From the NCBI GenBank assembly GCA_030323885.1, contig JASIRB010003768.1, positions 1 to 64,000 of the forward strand: DNA of 64,000 nucleotides. Direction: 5' to 3'. How positions within the stretch are numbered: position 1 is the stretch's first letter; every line of letters begins with the position of its first letter. The notes beneath the pieces were generated by a model that saw nothing but the letters and a program-made list of their open reading frames with translations, ran no database searches and was not told the DNA's origin. Shown piece after piece: positions 43,215 through 53,347 of the stretch. The position numbers were made by a program, and so were the translations under genes. This DNA is from Branchipolynoe longqiensis. Lineage: Eukaryota > Annelida > Polychaeta > Phyllodocida > Polynoidae.

Positions 43215-44865
43215 TAAAAGTGAACTACCACTTGATTCTGCATTATTATATGGTAGTGATTAAAAAGTGAATGAGGGGTCTTTTTAAAATTCATTTTAAT
43301 GCATAAGGAATCAGTTTTTGCCATCCATAGATACATAAAAATGGAAGGAAACCAAGATGTCAGCCATGGAAGCAATGAATCCCTGGCATGAAAGTAATGA
43401 AATATACTTTTTGCCATTTCTTTGCAACCAATTAAGATTAAAACATAATGAGTTTAACAAAAATACATTTTAATAAATGAGAAATCTGTTTTTGCCATCC
43501 ATTGATCGAAAGATGGACTAGAACCAAGATGGCCACCATATGTGTGCAAAACGAGGGCCACTGGTGGTTGGCATCCAATGTTGTACTAAATACTATATGT
43601 TTTACAATTTGTTGTTGTCTTTTGTTGCTCTACTTCAGTAATGTGTTACATAAACATCTCTTATATCCTTGCATGAATACTGATGGACTGCAAAGTTGAT
43701 GCGTAATCTTGAAGAACCATGGGTAATCCTAGCATAGTGTATGACGTGTGAAACATTGATCACACAATGGAAGATCCCCCGTACAATACAAGCAGTTTAA
43801 AATACGACTCCCCTGAGGCATATCAGAGAACAGTGCTACCAAAAACACAAACATGTCAGAATAAGCATTGTTGTCTATTCATCCGATCCATTACAAGCAG
43901 GTTTGAGGACGTGAAATAGCACTTACCATGTTTATTTAAAGCTAATCAAGATATCAATAAAGCTAAAGAACCACAAACACATGCTGTTAATATTGGTCAG
44001 TTGTTGGACCGTGTCTAGCAGCCCAATATACGATTTCCTTGCGGAACCGTATACTATGCTGCCGTAATCCACTTGTGACCGAACCAAGGTTCAGTACACG
44101 GAGAGCAGAACATCTCTGTCTGCTCCCCACTCTGAGCTGGACAGCACCCTCAGAATGTCTAGCGGTTTCAGGCATCTTATTTTCAGTTTTGGGTCGAAAA
44201 TGAGGCCCAAAAATGTATTTCCTCAACAACTTTAATGGGATCCCCATCAAGGGTCAGCTCCGGTTCCACATGCATTAATAAAGTAATTTAGGGTTTTCCC
44301 CCCACTATTTGGAATGACAACGCCCACTTAATTGTTGCACATATATGGCTGCCATCTTGGTACCAGTCCACTATTTCCATCTATTGATGGCATAAACAGA
44401 TTCCTTAAGTATTAAAGTGTATAAAATACCCTTCATTCATGTTTTGGTCTTAACCGGTTGCAAAGATATGGCATAAAGTATATTTCATGACTCTCAGTGA
44501 CCCATCTTTTTGCACATATATGGCTGCCGTATTGGTTCCAGTCCATTTTTGTCAAGAGACGCCAAAAATGGAATCCTCATTTATTAAAATGTATAAAAAG
44601 ACCCTTCATTCATGTTTTTATCTTAATTGGTTGCAAAGATATGGCATAAAGTATATTTCATTACTTCCATGGCGCGTTTTTCAAATATATGGCTGCCATC
44701 TTGGTTTGCTTCCATTTAAAAAATCTATGCATGGCAAAATCAGATTCCTTACATATTAAAATGTATAAAAAGACCCCTCATTCATGTTTATATCTTAACT
44801 GGTTGCAAAGATATGGCATAAAGTATATTCATGGTGGCCATCTTGGATTTGGTCAATCTACCCAG
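43215..44865. repeat. Inverted and tandem ~173-bp repeats around a LINE fragment
   Basis: Three direct units begin near ATATATGGCTGCC at 44344, 44516 and 44690 and share TTGCAAAGATATGGCATAAA and TGTATAAAAAGACCC. Inverted copies lie at about 43215-43530 (TTTTTGCCATCCAT..). The arrangement could be a MITE with tandem core or a rearranged array. Between them is the LINE fragment at 43.99-44.28 kb. Confidence 0.7.
43987..44280 (-). pseudogene. Jockey-type LINE ORF2 fragment (post-RT region)
   Basis: The minus strand reads ELTLDGDPIKVVEE, FLGLIFDPKLK, SEWGADRDVLL, YRTLVRSQVDYGSI across two frames. This is the well-conserved segment between RT and the C-terminal end of Jockey-group ORF2. It is short, frameshifted and dead. 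Confidence 0.75.
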
Positions 44866-45199
44866 TTAGAAGTTCCGAAAAAATTCCCACCATGAATTTA
44901 AAAAATCACTATCAGGTAATAATACAGATTCAAGTGGTATTTCACTTTTAACAAACATTTTACACAAACCTCTTTTTGTTTACTACATACTACACTAAAT
45001 ATTTGAGTGGAAAATTGAGTGCATTGTCTTGATTTGTATAAATGAATTTTTGTTAAGCCGAAAAAAAACACTGGTAAAGAAATGAGCATCTGTCTGCAAA
45101 TAGCTTATTGTTCACGAGAACTGACGTCAGCATTGGACCAGTTCCGGGCACCTTTTGGGTTACTTTCAACTGCAGCACATTCAGTGATACAAGAGTCAG

Positions 45200-45480
45200 T
45201 CGTGATGCTTCCAAAAGGAAGTGTCTGTTGAGAGCTTGGCTAAAAGAGTGATACCATTTTTTTTTTTTAATGAAGATTCACTTTTTCAAAAGCAAGTGTC
45301 TGTTGAGAGCTTGGCTAAAAGAGTGGTACACTTTGGTTGATGAAAATTCACTGTCCAGAAGCGAGTGTCTGTTGAGAGCTCAGCTAAAAAAAGTGATGAC
45401 TTGTCTTGTGGAAGAGAAATTCTACAAAACGGATGACTTTTCTTGTGGAAGAGAAATTCTACAAAACGGATGAGAGATTT
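45200..45480. repeat. Short tandem repeats (~80 bp x3 and 36 bp x2)
   Basis: AAGTGTCTGTTGAGAGCTTGG occurs at about 45219, 45294 and (variant) 45366. TTGTGGAAGAGAAATTCTAC occurs at about 45408 and 45444. No gene is seen from 44870 to 46230 otherwise. Confidence 0.85.
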
Positions 45481-46232
45481 TGTTCTTTCGTTATTTAACT
45501 TTTTGTTATTTCATTCTCATAGCACTAAGATGAATGAGATGAATGTATCTGGTATGTTATATATATTCCTCATCGCACTGAGATGAATGAGAGAAGAATG
45601 ATTGTGGTATATTCTTCATCTTGTCAAAGACAAAGGTGGGAGCAGCTAAGCTCACATATTTCTTGATATATATATATATATATTTTTTTTTTGGAGATAA
45701 CTACAAAACTGATCTTGCATATACTTGAAAAGTGTTTGCTGGGACTATCCCAAGAAACACTATAAAACTGTTACTAACTATAAAATGTTTATTATTAAGA
45801 TGGTGTTGGTTTATCTTCCATGAATATTGTCATTGATTGTCATGAAATGGTGTTCATTTGAAATTCATGGACATAAAAAATCGGTAGACTATTGTCATTG
45901 ATTGTCATGAAATGGTGGTTCATTTGAGATTCATGGACATAAGAATTGATCGAATATTGTCATTAATGCTCATAATTATTAACTTTATGCTGTCATTGAC
46001 ATTGTTGATATTAATCTATGAAGATGATTAATTGTCTTTGAGATGGAAAATGCATATTATTATGTTATAATCTATGTATTAGATTTAAGAAGTTGAACAC
46101 AAATACTTTGAGAGTGCAAGTATTACTATTACTATTATTCTTATTACTATTGTTAAATACAAGATTTTATTGAATAAAACTCATTATGATGGTTTGATAA
46201 ATACGAAGGAAATGCAAATCCTTTGTATAGAT

Positions 46233-46566
46233 TGTTTGTTTGTTGGTGTGTTGTGGTTTTATGTCCTAGCAACATCTAAGTTCATATCAGGACAGGTACC
46301 GCCTTGTGCCAGTGCGCACTCATGGCGACTTTATAGTGCTGCCCCACTGGAAGACCAGGCCACCAGCACCATGACCTGATATCCCACTCAGTCACATTAT
46401 CCTGACACTGAGCCAACCCGTCCTTGCCATATCCTAATATTGCCGAGCGCCAGGCTAGGAAGCAACAAGTATCAATTTTTAAGTCATTGGTCTGACTCGA
46501 CCGCGGTTCGAACCCACGACCCACGGGAGACGGATGCTCTAACTCATTCGGCCATCCCATCTGGTC
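46233..46566 (-). mobile_element. tRNA-derived SINE with diverged target duplication
   Basis: The minus strand begins with a tRNA-like head (GATGGCCGAATGAGTTAGAG, then GGGTTCGAACC), followed by a body with CATATCAGGACAGG-type sequence (given here as plus) and an (AAAC)n-like tail. CCTTTGTATAGAT (46220-46232) and CCTTTACATAGAC (46567-46579) look like a 13-bp target duplication with three differences. Same family as 61004-61327. Confidence 0.8.
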
Positions 46567-46829
46567 CCTTTACATAGACGATATATCCTACAGAACTGCG
46601 AATATCAAGACCAAGCATTGATACCGTCAATATCACAACAGGAATGCAGTAGTTTGTAGAACACTGGCATATATAACTAAATCGAAGAAATAATCGACAT
46701 AACATGAAAGGAGAGAATTGACATGAAGAAACAGTGGCAACTACTGAAGAATTGTATGGAAACCACGACAGCATGTAATATTGCAGCTAAAAGCTAGAAA
46801 TCGATTTTTAAATAATATAGACGTAGCCA

Positions 46830-47640
46830 TTGTAATTTCAAAGTTCCAAGTGAACCACTGTCATTGCTTTGTTTACCTTTTGATGCTGAGTTAACGCTGT
46901 GGGTATACAGCTTTCTGTCATTCGTAACTTGTACACAACATACAAAATAACATTTTGAATCTATTTTTGCCTTTATTTCCACGAAAAATACTTATTTTTG
47001 GTGAAATCGGAGTGTTTGGTTGGTTTCTACGAGAAAATAGTCTGTGAAACCAGGTCATCGATTCAAACCGCTTAAGCTTTGTTTTTCCATAGAGCTGAGA
47101 TCCTTAATGCTATGCCTATGGAGACCTGTCGAACAACCACCCGTCTACCATCGACGTCTTCGGGTTTCTCCGGGTTTGACAGTTGGAAAGACGAAATGGG
47201 TGGGCCAAGTGTATCGATTAGGGACTAAATGGCAGTAACGCCAAAGCCGATTGGTACGAATGTAAGGTCAACGCTGTCGGACTGAAGACTGACCTCTAGA
47301 GGGTCACAAGGACCTCTGAAGTGTCACAGAGTTGGGAAAAGGTTGGATTTGACTCAAAATGGTCGCAAATTGTTCTCACACATCTTTTAACATGCTATTG
47401 AATGTCAGAAATGGTTTATGTTCTTCGCAAGTGGCAGAAAAACGTGGTTATAAAATTAAAATAATTATTATGATTCGAAGTCAGAAGGCCTTATCCTTTA
47501 CAAATTTAGACTTTAATTATTATTATTGGTTGGTGGATTCATGGTAACAAAGTAGGTGAGGAGTAACTTCTTTCCGTGCTGCGTTAGGCGCAGGTGGTAA
47601 GTAGTGGAGGGGTAAAATATTCCAATAAATGGGCAGAGGG
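46830..47640. repeat. Diverged long repeat shared with 40120-41000
   Basis: Shared blocks in the same order include TCATTGCTTTGTTTAC, GGTCATCGATTCAAACCGCT, CTATGGAGACCTGTCGA, TCTACCATCGACGTC and GGTAAG.AGTGGAGGGG. No coding frame. The pair flanks a degraded retrotransposon and could be long LTR or satellite remnants. Confidence 0.6.
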
Positions 47641-48100
47641 GGGAAATGGAAATCCTCTATTATTATTCTGTGTGGTCGGCCAAGAGTGTGTATATGTATG
47701 TTGTGTATATATATATAGTATAGTTATACGAATCTTACCTGGGTGTAAAAATATACGGATTTTCGGTTAAGAATTATATATTGGCAGAGAGCATTATTAT
47801 TCTTGGATACTGGAGTGGGACTGATATTATGTAATCTAAAGGTAACTAAAGTCAACAGAAGTCCACTCCCATTGTACATGATACTGAGTGAGGTAAACTA
47901 TATGTTATCTACTAAGAGTAGAGTTGATGGAAATGTACATGATGCTGAATAGAGTAAACTATCTGTTATATATGATGTTTGGAGTTAATGAAAAGAGTTC
48001 CTTTGTAAGAAACAGTACATGATGGTTGAAATGTTCTCTTGGTGTTCATAAAGAATACAAAAGAGGAAAAGAATGATTTTACTATATACAAATCTGTAAC

Positions 48101-48545
48101 TGTTGCAACATCCTGTCCACCCAAGACCACCGACTGACCCACCAGCCTAATTTGCATATGTATAGAGTGCACCACCTGCAGCTGGCTTGAGTGACAGCCC
48201 CTAATGGGGTGGTCACCCACCCAGTCTGTGGGGGAGTGTCTCATTGGCTGGCTGGGGAATGTCCGGTCACCTGACTCTCTTGGCCTATCCTGACCCACAC
48301 ACTAGTCTCAGCTAATTAATTATTCATGAGTTTGCTTCAGACACACTGAAGGAGAATCACTCTCAGCCTGGCTCTGGAGTGAGACACACCTACTCTAGAG
48401 CAGGACCCCAGACACTCTGTCTGATGCTATCAAAATTCAGCTATTCAACTTGAGTGTATCCACAGCCATAGGACTCCTGCCCCATGGGTTGTTGGCACTG
48501 TTTCAATATACAGGCTAAAGTGACAATGAGACATAGTGTGGGCAG
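48101..48545 (+). other. Region left of the intact LTR element; possible older LTR, first half
   Basis: From TGTTGCAACATCC (48101) the sequence looks LTR-like. If the inserted element is removed it continues at 53348 with an AATAAA at 53405 and ends CCAGACA at 53466. A 564-bp older LTR split by the new element is plausible but unproven. No gene from 47640 to 48100. Confidence 0.3.
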
Positions 48546-48662
48546 TGTAATGTATGTGATTGTCCGAACACCCCCACCGTTAAACTGTATGACGTCACAA
48601 GTATCCGTTCCTAATAAAGCCAGTTACAATACAGAACTCACGGTGTTAAGACGTCCATCACA
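48546..48662 (+). repeat. 5' LTR, 117 bp
   Basis: Begins TGTAATGTATGTGATTGTCC and ends GACGTCCATCACA. It contains TGACGTCA (a CRE-type palindrome) and CTAATAAAGCC, a polyadenylation-type signal. No clear TATA box. Confidence 0.95.
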
Positions 48663-48680
48663 TGGTGTCAGATATTACGG
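48663..48680 (+). promoter_or_regulatory. Primer-binding site
   Basis: TGGTGTCAGATATTACGG starts immediately after the CA end of the 5' LTR. TGGTGTCAGA-type sites, complementary to the 3' end of a host tRNA, are common in Ty3-type elements. The tRNA cannot be named with certainty. Confidence 0.75.
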
Positions 48681-48694
48681 GTGAACTTAATTAG

Positions 48695-49333
48695 ATGGCG
48701 CTCTCCGGATTAAAACCACCTGGACCTTTAATTCTGGACGAAAGAATGGCAATTAACTGGAGGTCATGGTTCCAGTCATTCGAGATTTATGCAGTAGCAG
48801 CTGGAGTATCTACCAAGTCGGAACGAGTCCAGTGTTGTGTATTTCTGCACGTCGCGGGTAGTGAAGCGCAAAAACTACACCGGACGTTTGAGATCGCCGA
48901 TCACGACAAGGACAAACTTACACCGTTAATACAAGCCTTTACTCATTATTGTGAAGGGAAGACGAATCTGACTGTTGTAAGGTATGAGTTTAATTCCTTT
49001 AACCAGTCGACGGAAAATATGGACAGCTACATACGTGAATTAAAGCATCGCATCAAATACTGTTGCTATGAGACGCTCGAAGCGTCATTGTTGTGTGACC
49101 GTATCGTATGCGGAGTAAAGGATGACGATCTTCGAGATAAATTGTTGAGATCTCCGAAGCTTACTTTAGAAGAATGCATACAAACTTGTCGCCTAAGTGA
49201 AGTGAAATCAGCTCAAGTAACCAGAGCAGGAGATCAACGCACGGTTGATGCGATGACAGCGAGTTTCAACACAGGAAACAAATCAAGTCATCGTTCGTCG
49301 TCATGGGTACCCGCCGTCAACAAGTCAGCGTAA
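48695..49333 (+). CDS. gag: Gag of the intact Ty3-type element
   Basis: A 212-residue protein starting MALSGLKPPGPLILDERMAI. The central region (INWRSWFQSFEIYAVAAGV, CCVFLHVAGSEAQ, ..FNSFNQSTENMDSYIRELKH) is a retrotransposon capsid plan for particle assembly. It has no zinc knuckle: the nucleocapsid knuckles lie in the overlapping +1 frame and so would be made only as part of Gag-Pol. It starts 32 bp after the LTR. TAA is at 49331-49333. Intact. Confidence 0.9.
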   Translation: MALSGLKPPGPLILDERMAINWRSWFQSFEIYAVAAGVSTKSERVQCCVFLHVAGSEAQKLHRTFEIADHDKDKLTPLIQAFTHYCEGKTNLTVVRYEFNSFNQSTENMDSYIRELKHRIKYCCYETLEASLLCDRIVCGVKDDDLRDKLLRSPKLTLEECIQTCRLSEVKSAQVTRAGDQRTVDAMTASFNTGNKSSHRSSSWVPAVNKSA

Positions 49334-52300
49334 ACCCAATTCGTCCATGTCAACTGCACGTTGTGGACGTTGCGGTTACAACCATCCGAGAGGAAGCTGC
49401 CCTGCAAGAGGTAAAGAGTGCTCCGGATGCCACAAGGTGGGACACTTTGTCAAAGTGTGCCGACTACAGCAACGACAGGAAAGAGGGGCTCCTGTGTATC
49501 AACTGGATGTGAATCAAGATGATGATAATGGATATCCGACAAACGAAAGAGAGGATGGATACGATTTATTTGTCGGAACCATTTCGCATGGTCCCGTTTC
49601 TGAGCAAGGTCTGTGGCATTCCGAGCTGATGTTAGAGGGTCGTAGCGTGTCCTTTAAACTGGACACTGGATCAGAAGCGAATATAATACCTACGGACGTG
49701 TTTAATCAACTCACTACAGCTACTATGACTCCTTCAAAGTGTCATTTGGTGACATATGGAGGTCACCGCATCGTACCTGCAGGGGAAACAAACATTGTCG
49801 TACGTGGTGTGGAGCTAGTGTTTCAAGTGACAAATGCTGGATGTGCGCTTCTCGGAAAGCATGCCTGTGTTAGATTAGGATTATTAGCACGACTAGACTC
49901 AGTGACTGCTGCGCCGGCTGTTGAGACTGCGGAAATTATGGTAAAATCATATTCTGACGTATTTAAAGGTTTAGGCTTAATTAAAGCAAATGCCAAGATT
50001 TTTATTGATTCAAATGTAACTCCTATCATTGATCCACCCCGTAGAATCCCTGTTTCAATTGTAGATGATGTCCAAGCTGAGCTATCACGGATGGTGGACT
50101 TGGGTGTTATTGTAAAACAATTAGAGCCTACACCGTGGGTTAGTTCTATCACTATTGTGCGCAAGCCTAAGAAATTGCGTATATGCCTTGACCCAACTAA
50201 ATTAAACAGGGCTATTTTAAGAGGACCGTACCCGGTGAGAACAGTTGAAGAAGTAGTAGCCCAGATCCATGGAGCTAATTATTTTTCAGTGCTGGACGCC
50301 AACAGCGGGTACTGGCAAATAGAATTAGACGAGACCAGCTCACGACTGTGTACTTTCAACACGCCTTGGGGGAGATATAGATACACCCGCTTACCTTTTG
50401 GGATTAAAACTGCGGGTGATATTTTCATTCAAGAAATGAACGAGATCCTTGGGGGGCTGCCAGGTGTTCACGTCATCTCTGACGATATTTTGATCCATGG
50501 AGTTACAGTTGAACAACATAATGTTCGTTTAAAGGCAGTATTACAGCGGGCGCGTGAGGTGCGCCTAAAATTGAACCCTAATAAATCAAAGATTTGTCAA
50601 ACCAGTGTGAACTATGTGGGACATATAATCACATCGGGGGGTCTAAAGCCGAATGCTGATCGGATCCAGGCCATTGTTGACATGCCTGTCCCTAAGGATA
50701 AACCTGCGGTACAACGATTTTTAGGAATGATCGGTTATGTGAATAAATTTATTCCGAACATGGCACACATAACCGCACCCTTGAGGACAATTATTCGGAA
50801 AGACATTGCATGGCACTGGGACTCTGAGCAGGATAAGGCTTTTGTGCATCTAAAACATTTGTTGAGTACTGCTCCTGTTTTACAGTATTTTGATAAACAT
50901 AAACATTGCGTACTGCAAGTTGATGCCTCTAAATATGGTTTAGGTGCTACCCTTTTTCAATGTAATCTCCCAGTGGCAATGGCATCCAAAGCATTAGACA
51001 AAACTCAAATAAGTTACGCTGTCATCGAGAAGGAGTTGTTGGCTATATGTTTTGGGTGCCATAAATTCCATGACTATATATATGGCAATGAGATTACAGT
51101 GGAAACAGATCACAAACCACTTGTTTCTATTATGATGAAACCTATTCACCAACTATCAGCCAGGATGCAAAGGATGCGCATGCGGCTTCAAAATTACAAC
51201 ATTAACGTGAGTTACTTAAGAGGGTCGCATTTATTCTTTGCAGATACCTTGTCCCGAGCGCACACGTCTGATGTAGGCCCACAGGACCTATACGATCGTG
51301 ACGTTTCCATAGCATCATTGGATTTCCAACGGGATATGTTGCAAGAAGTGAGGAACCAGACTGTGTCTGATTCGACTCTTACAAAAGTGAAACGTTTAAC
51401 AATTGATGGTTGGCCGTTAAATAATAAATTAATTGATATCGATGTAAGCCCTTATTTTACATATCGGGAAGATCTGACTGTGCATGATGAGTTGCTGATG
51501 AAAGGGTCACAAATAGTAATTCCTAAGGCAATGCAACCTAACATTTTGAAAACATTACATGAATCCCATTTAGGGATTATTAAATGCAAACAACTGGCCA
51601 GGGACAGTGTTTTTTGGCCAGGCATGAGTAATCAGCTACAAGACTGCATTTCTAGATGTCCAATTTGCCAGGAATTTAGGAATTTGCCTTCCAAAGAACC
51701 TCTCATTAACCATGATATAGATGATATTCCCTTTAGTAAAGTAGGGGTTGATTTATTTCATGTCGATGGCAGGAATTTTATTTTAATTGTGGATTACTAT
51801 TCGAAATTCCCTGACATCATTGAAGTGGTCCACATTTCAAGTAGGAATATTATCCTTGCGTTAAAACAAGTTTTTTCGAGGTATGGCATCCCGAAATGTG
51901 TCGTGTCAGACAATGGCCCACAATTTGCTAGTGAGGAATTTCGGAACTTTGCTGCTGAATATGGTTTTACCTCCTTATTTAGTAGTCCCATGCACGCTCA
52001 GAGCAATGGCCAGGCTGAACGACACATACAAACAGTAAAACGTATGATAAAAAAATGCATTAAAGCTAATAGTGACGTGCAGATCGCGTTACTCAATTAC
52101 CGTAACACAACACTAGATGGCGTGGGGGCATCACCAGCGCAGCTGTTGATGTCCCGCAGGTTGCGCGATAAATTACCAGTTCTGGACAGTGCGCTAAAGG
52201 CGAACGTTCAGCCATCAAAATTACCACAATTGCGATATAAACAGCAGTTACAGAAGAAATATTTCGACAGACGTGCAGGTAAACAACAGCCCTTGTTACA

Positions 52301-52595
52301 AGAGGGGGATCTAGTGCGTTACCGTAATCACTTAAATGAATGGAAAAGAGGAAGAATTCTGGGACCACATAACGGTAATGTAAGAACATATGACCTGGTT
52401 AATGAACGAAATAATGTGTTACAGCGTAACAGGAAATTTCTTTACAAATGTAGAAGCACAAGTACTAATAGTCACAAACAAGCCATAAGTAACAATATTG
52501 CTCAACCATTACTTCACGATAATAACAGGTCTCCGTTCGTTACGCGTTATGGTCGCATAATTCGTCCGCCGAATCGTTATGGTGCAAACGTGTAA
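49257..52595 (+). CDS. pol: Pol of the intact Ty3-type element: NC, protease, RT, RNase H, integrase
   Basis: The frame is open from 49257 and overlaps gag by 77 nt; first ATG 49347. Two knuckles (CGRCGYNHPRGSC, CSGCHKVGHFVKVC) precede the protease (FKLDTGSEANIIP). RT shows YFSVLDANSGYWQIELDE and HVISDDILIHG, where ISDD replaces the usual Y-x-DD. RNase H shows LQVDASKYGLGATLF and ETDHKPL. Integrase has H..H..C..C (HLGIIKCKQLAR..CPICQEF) and the DDE residues in KVGVDLF, VVSDNGPQF and NGQAERHIQ. The 1082-residue part from the ATG is uninterrupted and complete. Expression probably needs a +1 shift at 49259-49265. Confidence 0.95.
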   Translation, partial: QRVSTQETNQVIVRRHGYPPSTSQRKPNSSMSTARCGRCGYNHPRGSCPARGKECSGCHKVGHFVKVCRLQQRQERGAPVYQLDVNQDDDNGYPTNEREDGYDLFVGTISHGPVSEQGLWHSELMLEGRSVSFKLDTGSEANIIPTDVFNQLTTATMTPSKCHLVTYGGHRIVPAGETNIVVRGVELVFQVTNAGCALLGKHACVRLGLLARLDSVTAAPAVETAEIMVKSYSDVFKGLGLIKANAKIFIDSNVTPIIDPPRRIPVSIVDDVQAELSRMVDLGVIVKQLEPTPWVSSITIVRKPKKLRICLDPTKLNRAILRGPYPVRTVEEVVAQIHGANYFSVLDANSGYWQIELDETSSRLCTFNTPWGRYRYTRLPFGIKTAGDIFIQEMNEILGGLPGVHVISDDILIHGVTVEQHNVRLKAVLQRAREVRLKLNPNKSKICQTSVNYVGHIITSGGLKPNADRIQAIVDMPVPKDKPAVQRFLGMIGYVNKFIPNMAHITAPLRTIIRKDIAWHWDSEQDKAFVHLKHLLSTAPVLQYFDKHKHCVLQVDASKYGLGATLFQCNLPVAMASKALDKTQISYAVIEKELLAICFGCHKFHDYIYGNEITVETDHKPLVSIMMKPIHQLSARMQRMRMRLQNYNINVSYLRGSHLFFADTLSRAHTSDVGPQDLYDRDVSIASLDFQRDMLQEVRNQTVSDSTLTKVKRLTIDGWPLNNKLIDIDVSPYFTYREDLTVHDELLMKGSQIVIPKAMQPNILKTLHESHLGIIKCKQLARDSVFWPGMSNQLQDCISRCPICQEFRNLPSKEPLINHDIDDIPFSKVGVDLFHVDGRNFILIVDYYSKFPDIIEVVHISSRNIILALKQVFSRYGIPKCVVSDNGPQFASEEFRNFAAEYGFTSLFSSPMHAQSNGQAERHIQTVKRMIKKCIKANSDVQIALLNYRNTTLDGVGASPAQLLMSRRLRDKLPVLDSALKANVQPSKLPQLRYKQQLQKKYFDRRAGKQQPLLQEGDLVRYRNHLNEWKRGRILGPHNGNVRTYDLVNERNNVLQRNRKFLYKCRSTSTNSHKQAISNNIAQPLLHDNNRSPFVTRYGRIIRPPNRYGANV
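49259..49265 (+). promoter_or_regulatory. Candidate +1 programmed frameshift site GCG-AGT-T
   Basis: In the gag frame the codons read GCG AGT Ttc. This heptamer equals the Ty3 +1 frameshift site (GCG AGU U), where AGU is slowly decoded and the ribosome slips to GUU. The pol frame is exactly +1 and becomes open only at 49257, after a TGA at 49254-49256. Position and frame both fit. Function is inferred. Confidence 0.7.
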
Positions 52596-53214
52596 TGATA
52601 ACGACATTACCAATGTGGCGCGCATAATAAAGGTTAATTCTTGAGAAATAGCATTTCATTGCAGAAGTACTTCCTTACTAACGTGTCACAATTCAAGAAT
52701 TTACCATCATACATGTATGTTCACGTTGTTATTAATAGGGTTAAAGTTTTCTAAGGTTAAAAAGTTAACGTTGTACTCGCTTAATCGCTCATAAGAGGTT
52801 AAATCATCTTATGCTACCTTGACACTTATCGGTTGCACATACGACCAGATTGTACAAGTACTTAACAACATATTATTGTATGTGACGGGTGTCTTCCGAA
52901 TGTTGTTATGTACCACATGGTTTAACATTTTACGTGTTGGGCTCACAAACGAATTCGCTGAGTTAGTTAGACAAGAGAGGTAGGGCATCATGGCATATGT
53001 TCAAAGAACACCGTGAACGCCTGTGGCATGTGTTGTGAAATAAATTCGGTATCACGACAATAGAGTAGAAATAAGTTAGTAACATATTTATGTAAGAAGC
53101 ATGTTTAACTACGTATCGTCAAATCATATAGAATTGGAGGTACATAAGGACGTTCTTAAGTATTCAGTGTTAATTAATACTAAGAGGGAAATGTTAACTA
53201 ATATATATATTGTC

Positions 53215-53225
53215 AAAGGGGAAGA
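53215..53225 (+). promoter_or_regulatory. Polypurine tract
   Basis: AAAGGGGAAGA lies directly before the TG of the 3' LTR, as needed for plus-strand priming. Confidence 0.85.
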
Positions 53226-53342
53226 TGTAATGTATGTGATTGTCCGAACACCCCCACCGTTAAACTGTATGACGTCACAAGTATCCGTTCCTAATAAAGC
53301 CAGTTACAATACAGAACTCACGGTGTTAAGACGTCCATCACA
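53226..53342 (+). repeat. 3' LTR, 117 bp
   Basis: Same sequence as 48546-48662 throughout by eye. Followed by GGCAG, the target duplication. Confidence 0.95.
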
Positions 53343-53347
53343 GGCAG

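Larger units (their letters stand above)
48546..53342 (+). mobile_element. Structurally intact Ty3-type LTR retrotransposon
   Basis: Two 117-bp LTRs (48546-48662, 53226-53342) start TG, end CA and are identical by eye. The target duplication GGCAG is perfect (48541-48545, 53343-53347). A primer-binding site follows the first LTR, a purine tract precedes the second, and gag and pol are uninterrupted. At 4.8 kb with 117-bp LTRs it is compact. Identity of the LTRs means a very recent insertion and possible present-day activity. Confidence 0.95.

Noticed and set aside
44487..44895. Two overlapping plus frames with ILVCFHLKN-type sequence
   Set aside because: They repeat with the ~173-bp tandem units and include no recognisable domain.
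51797..52389. Minus-strand frames within pol
   Set aside because: Antisense to the integrase domain; no independent support.
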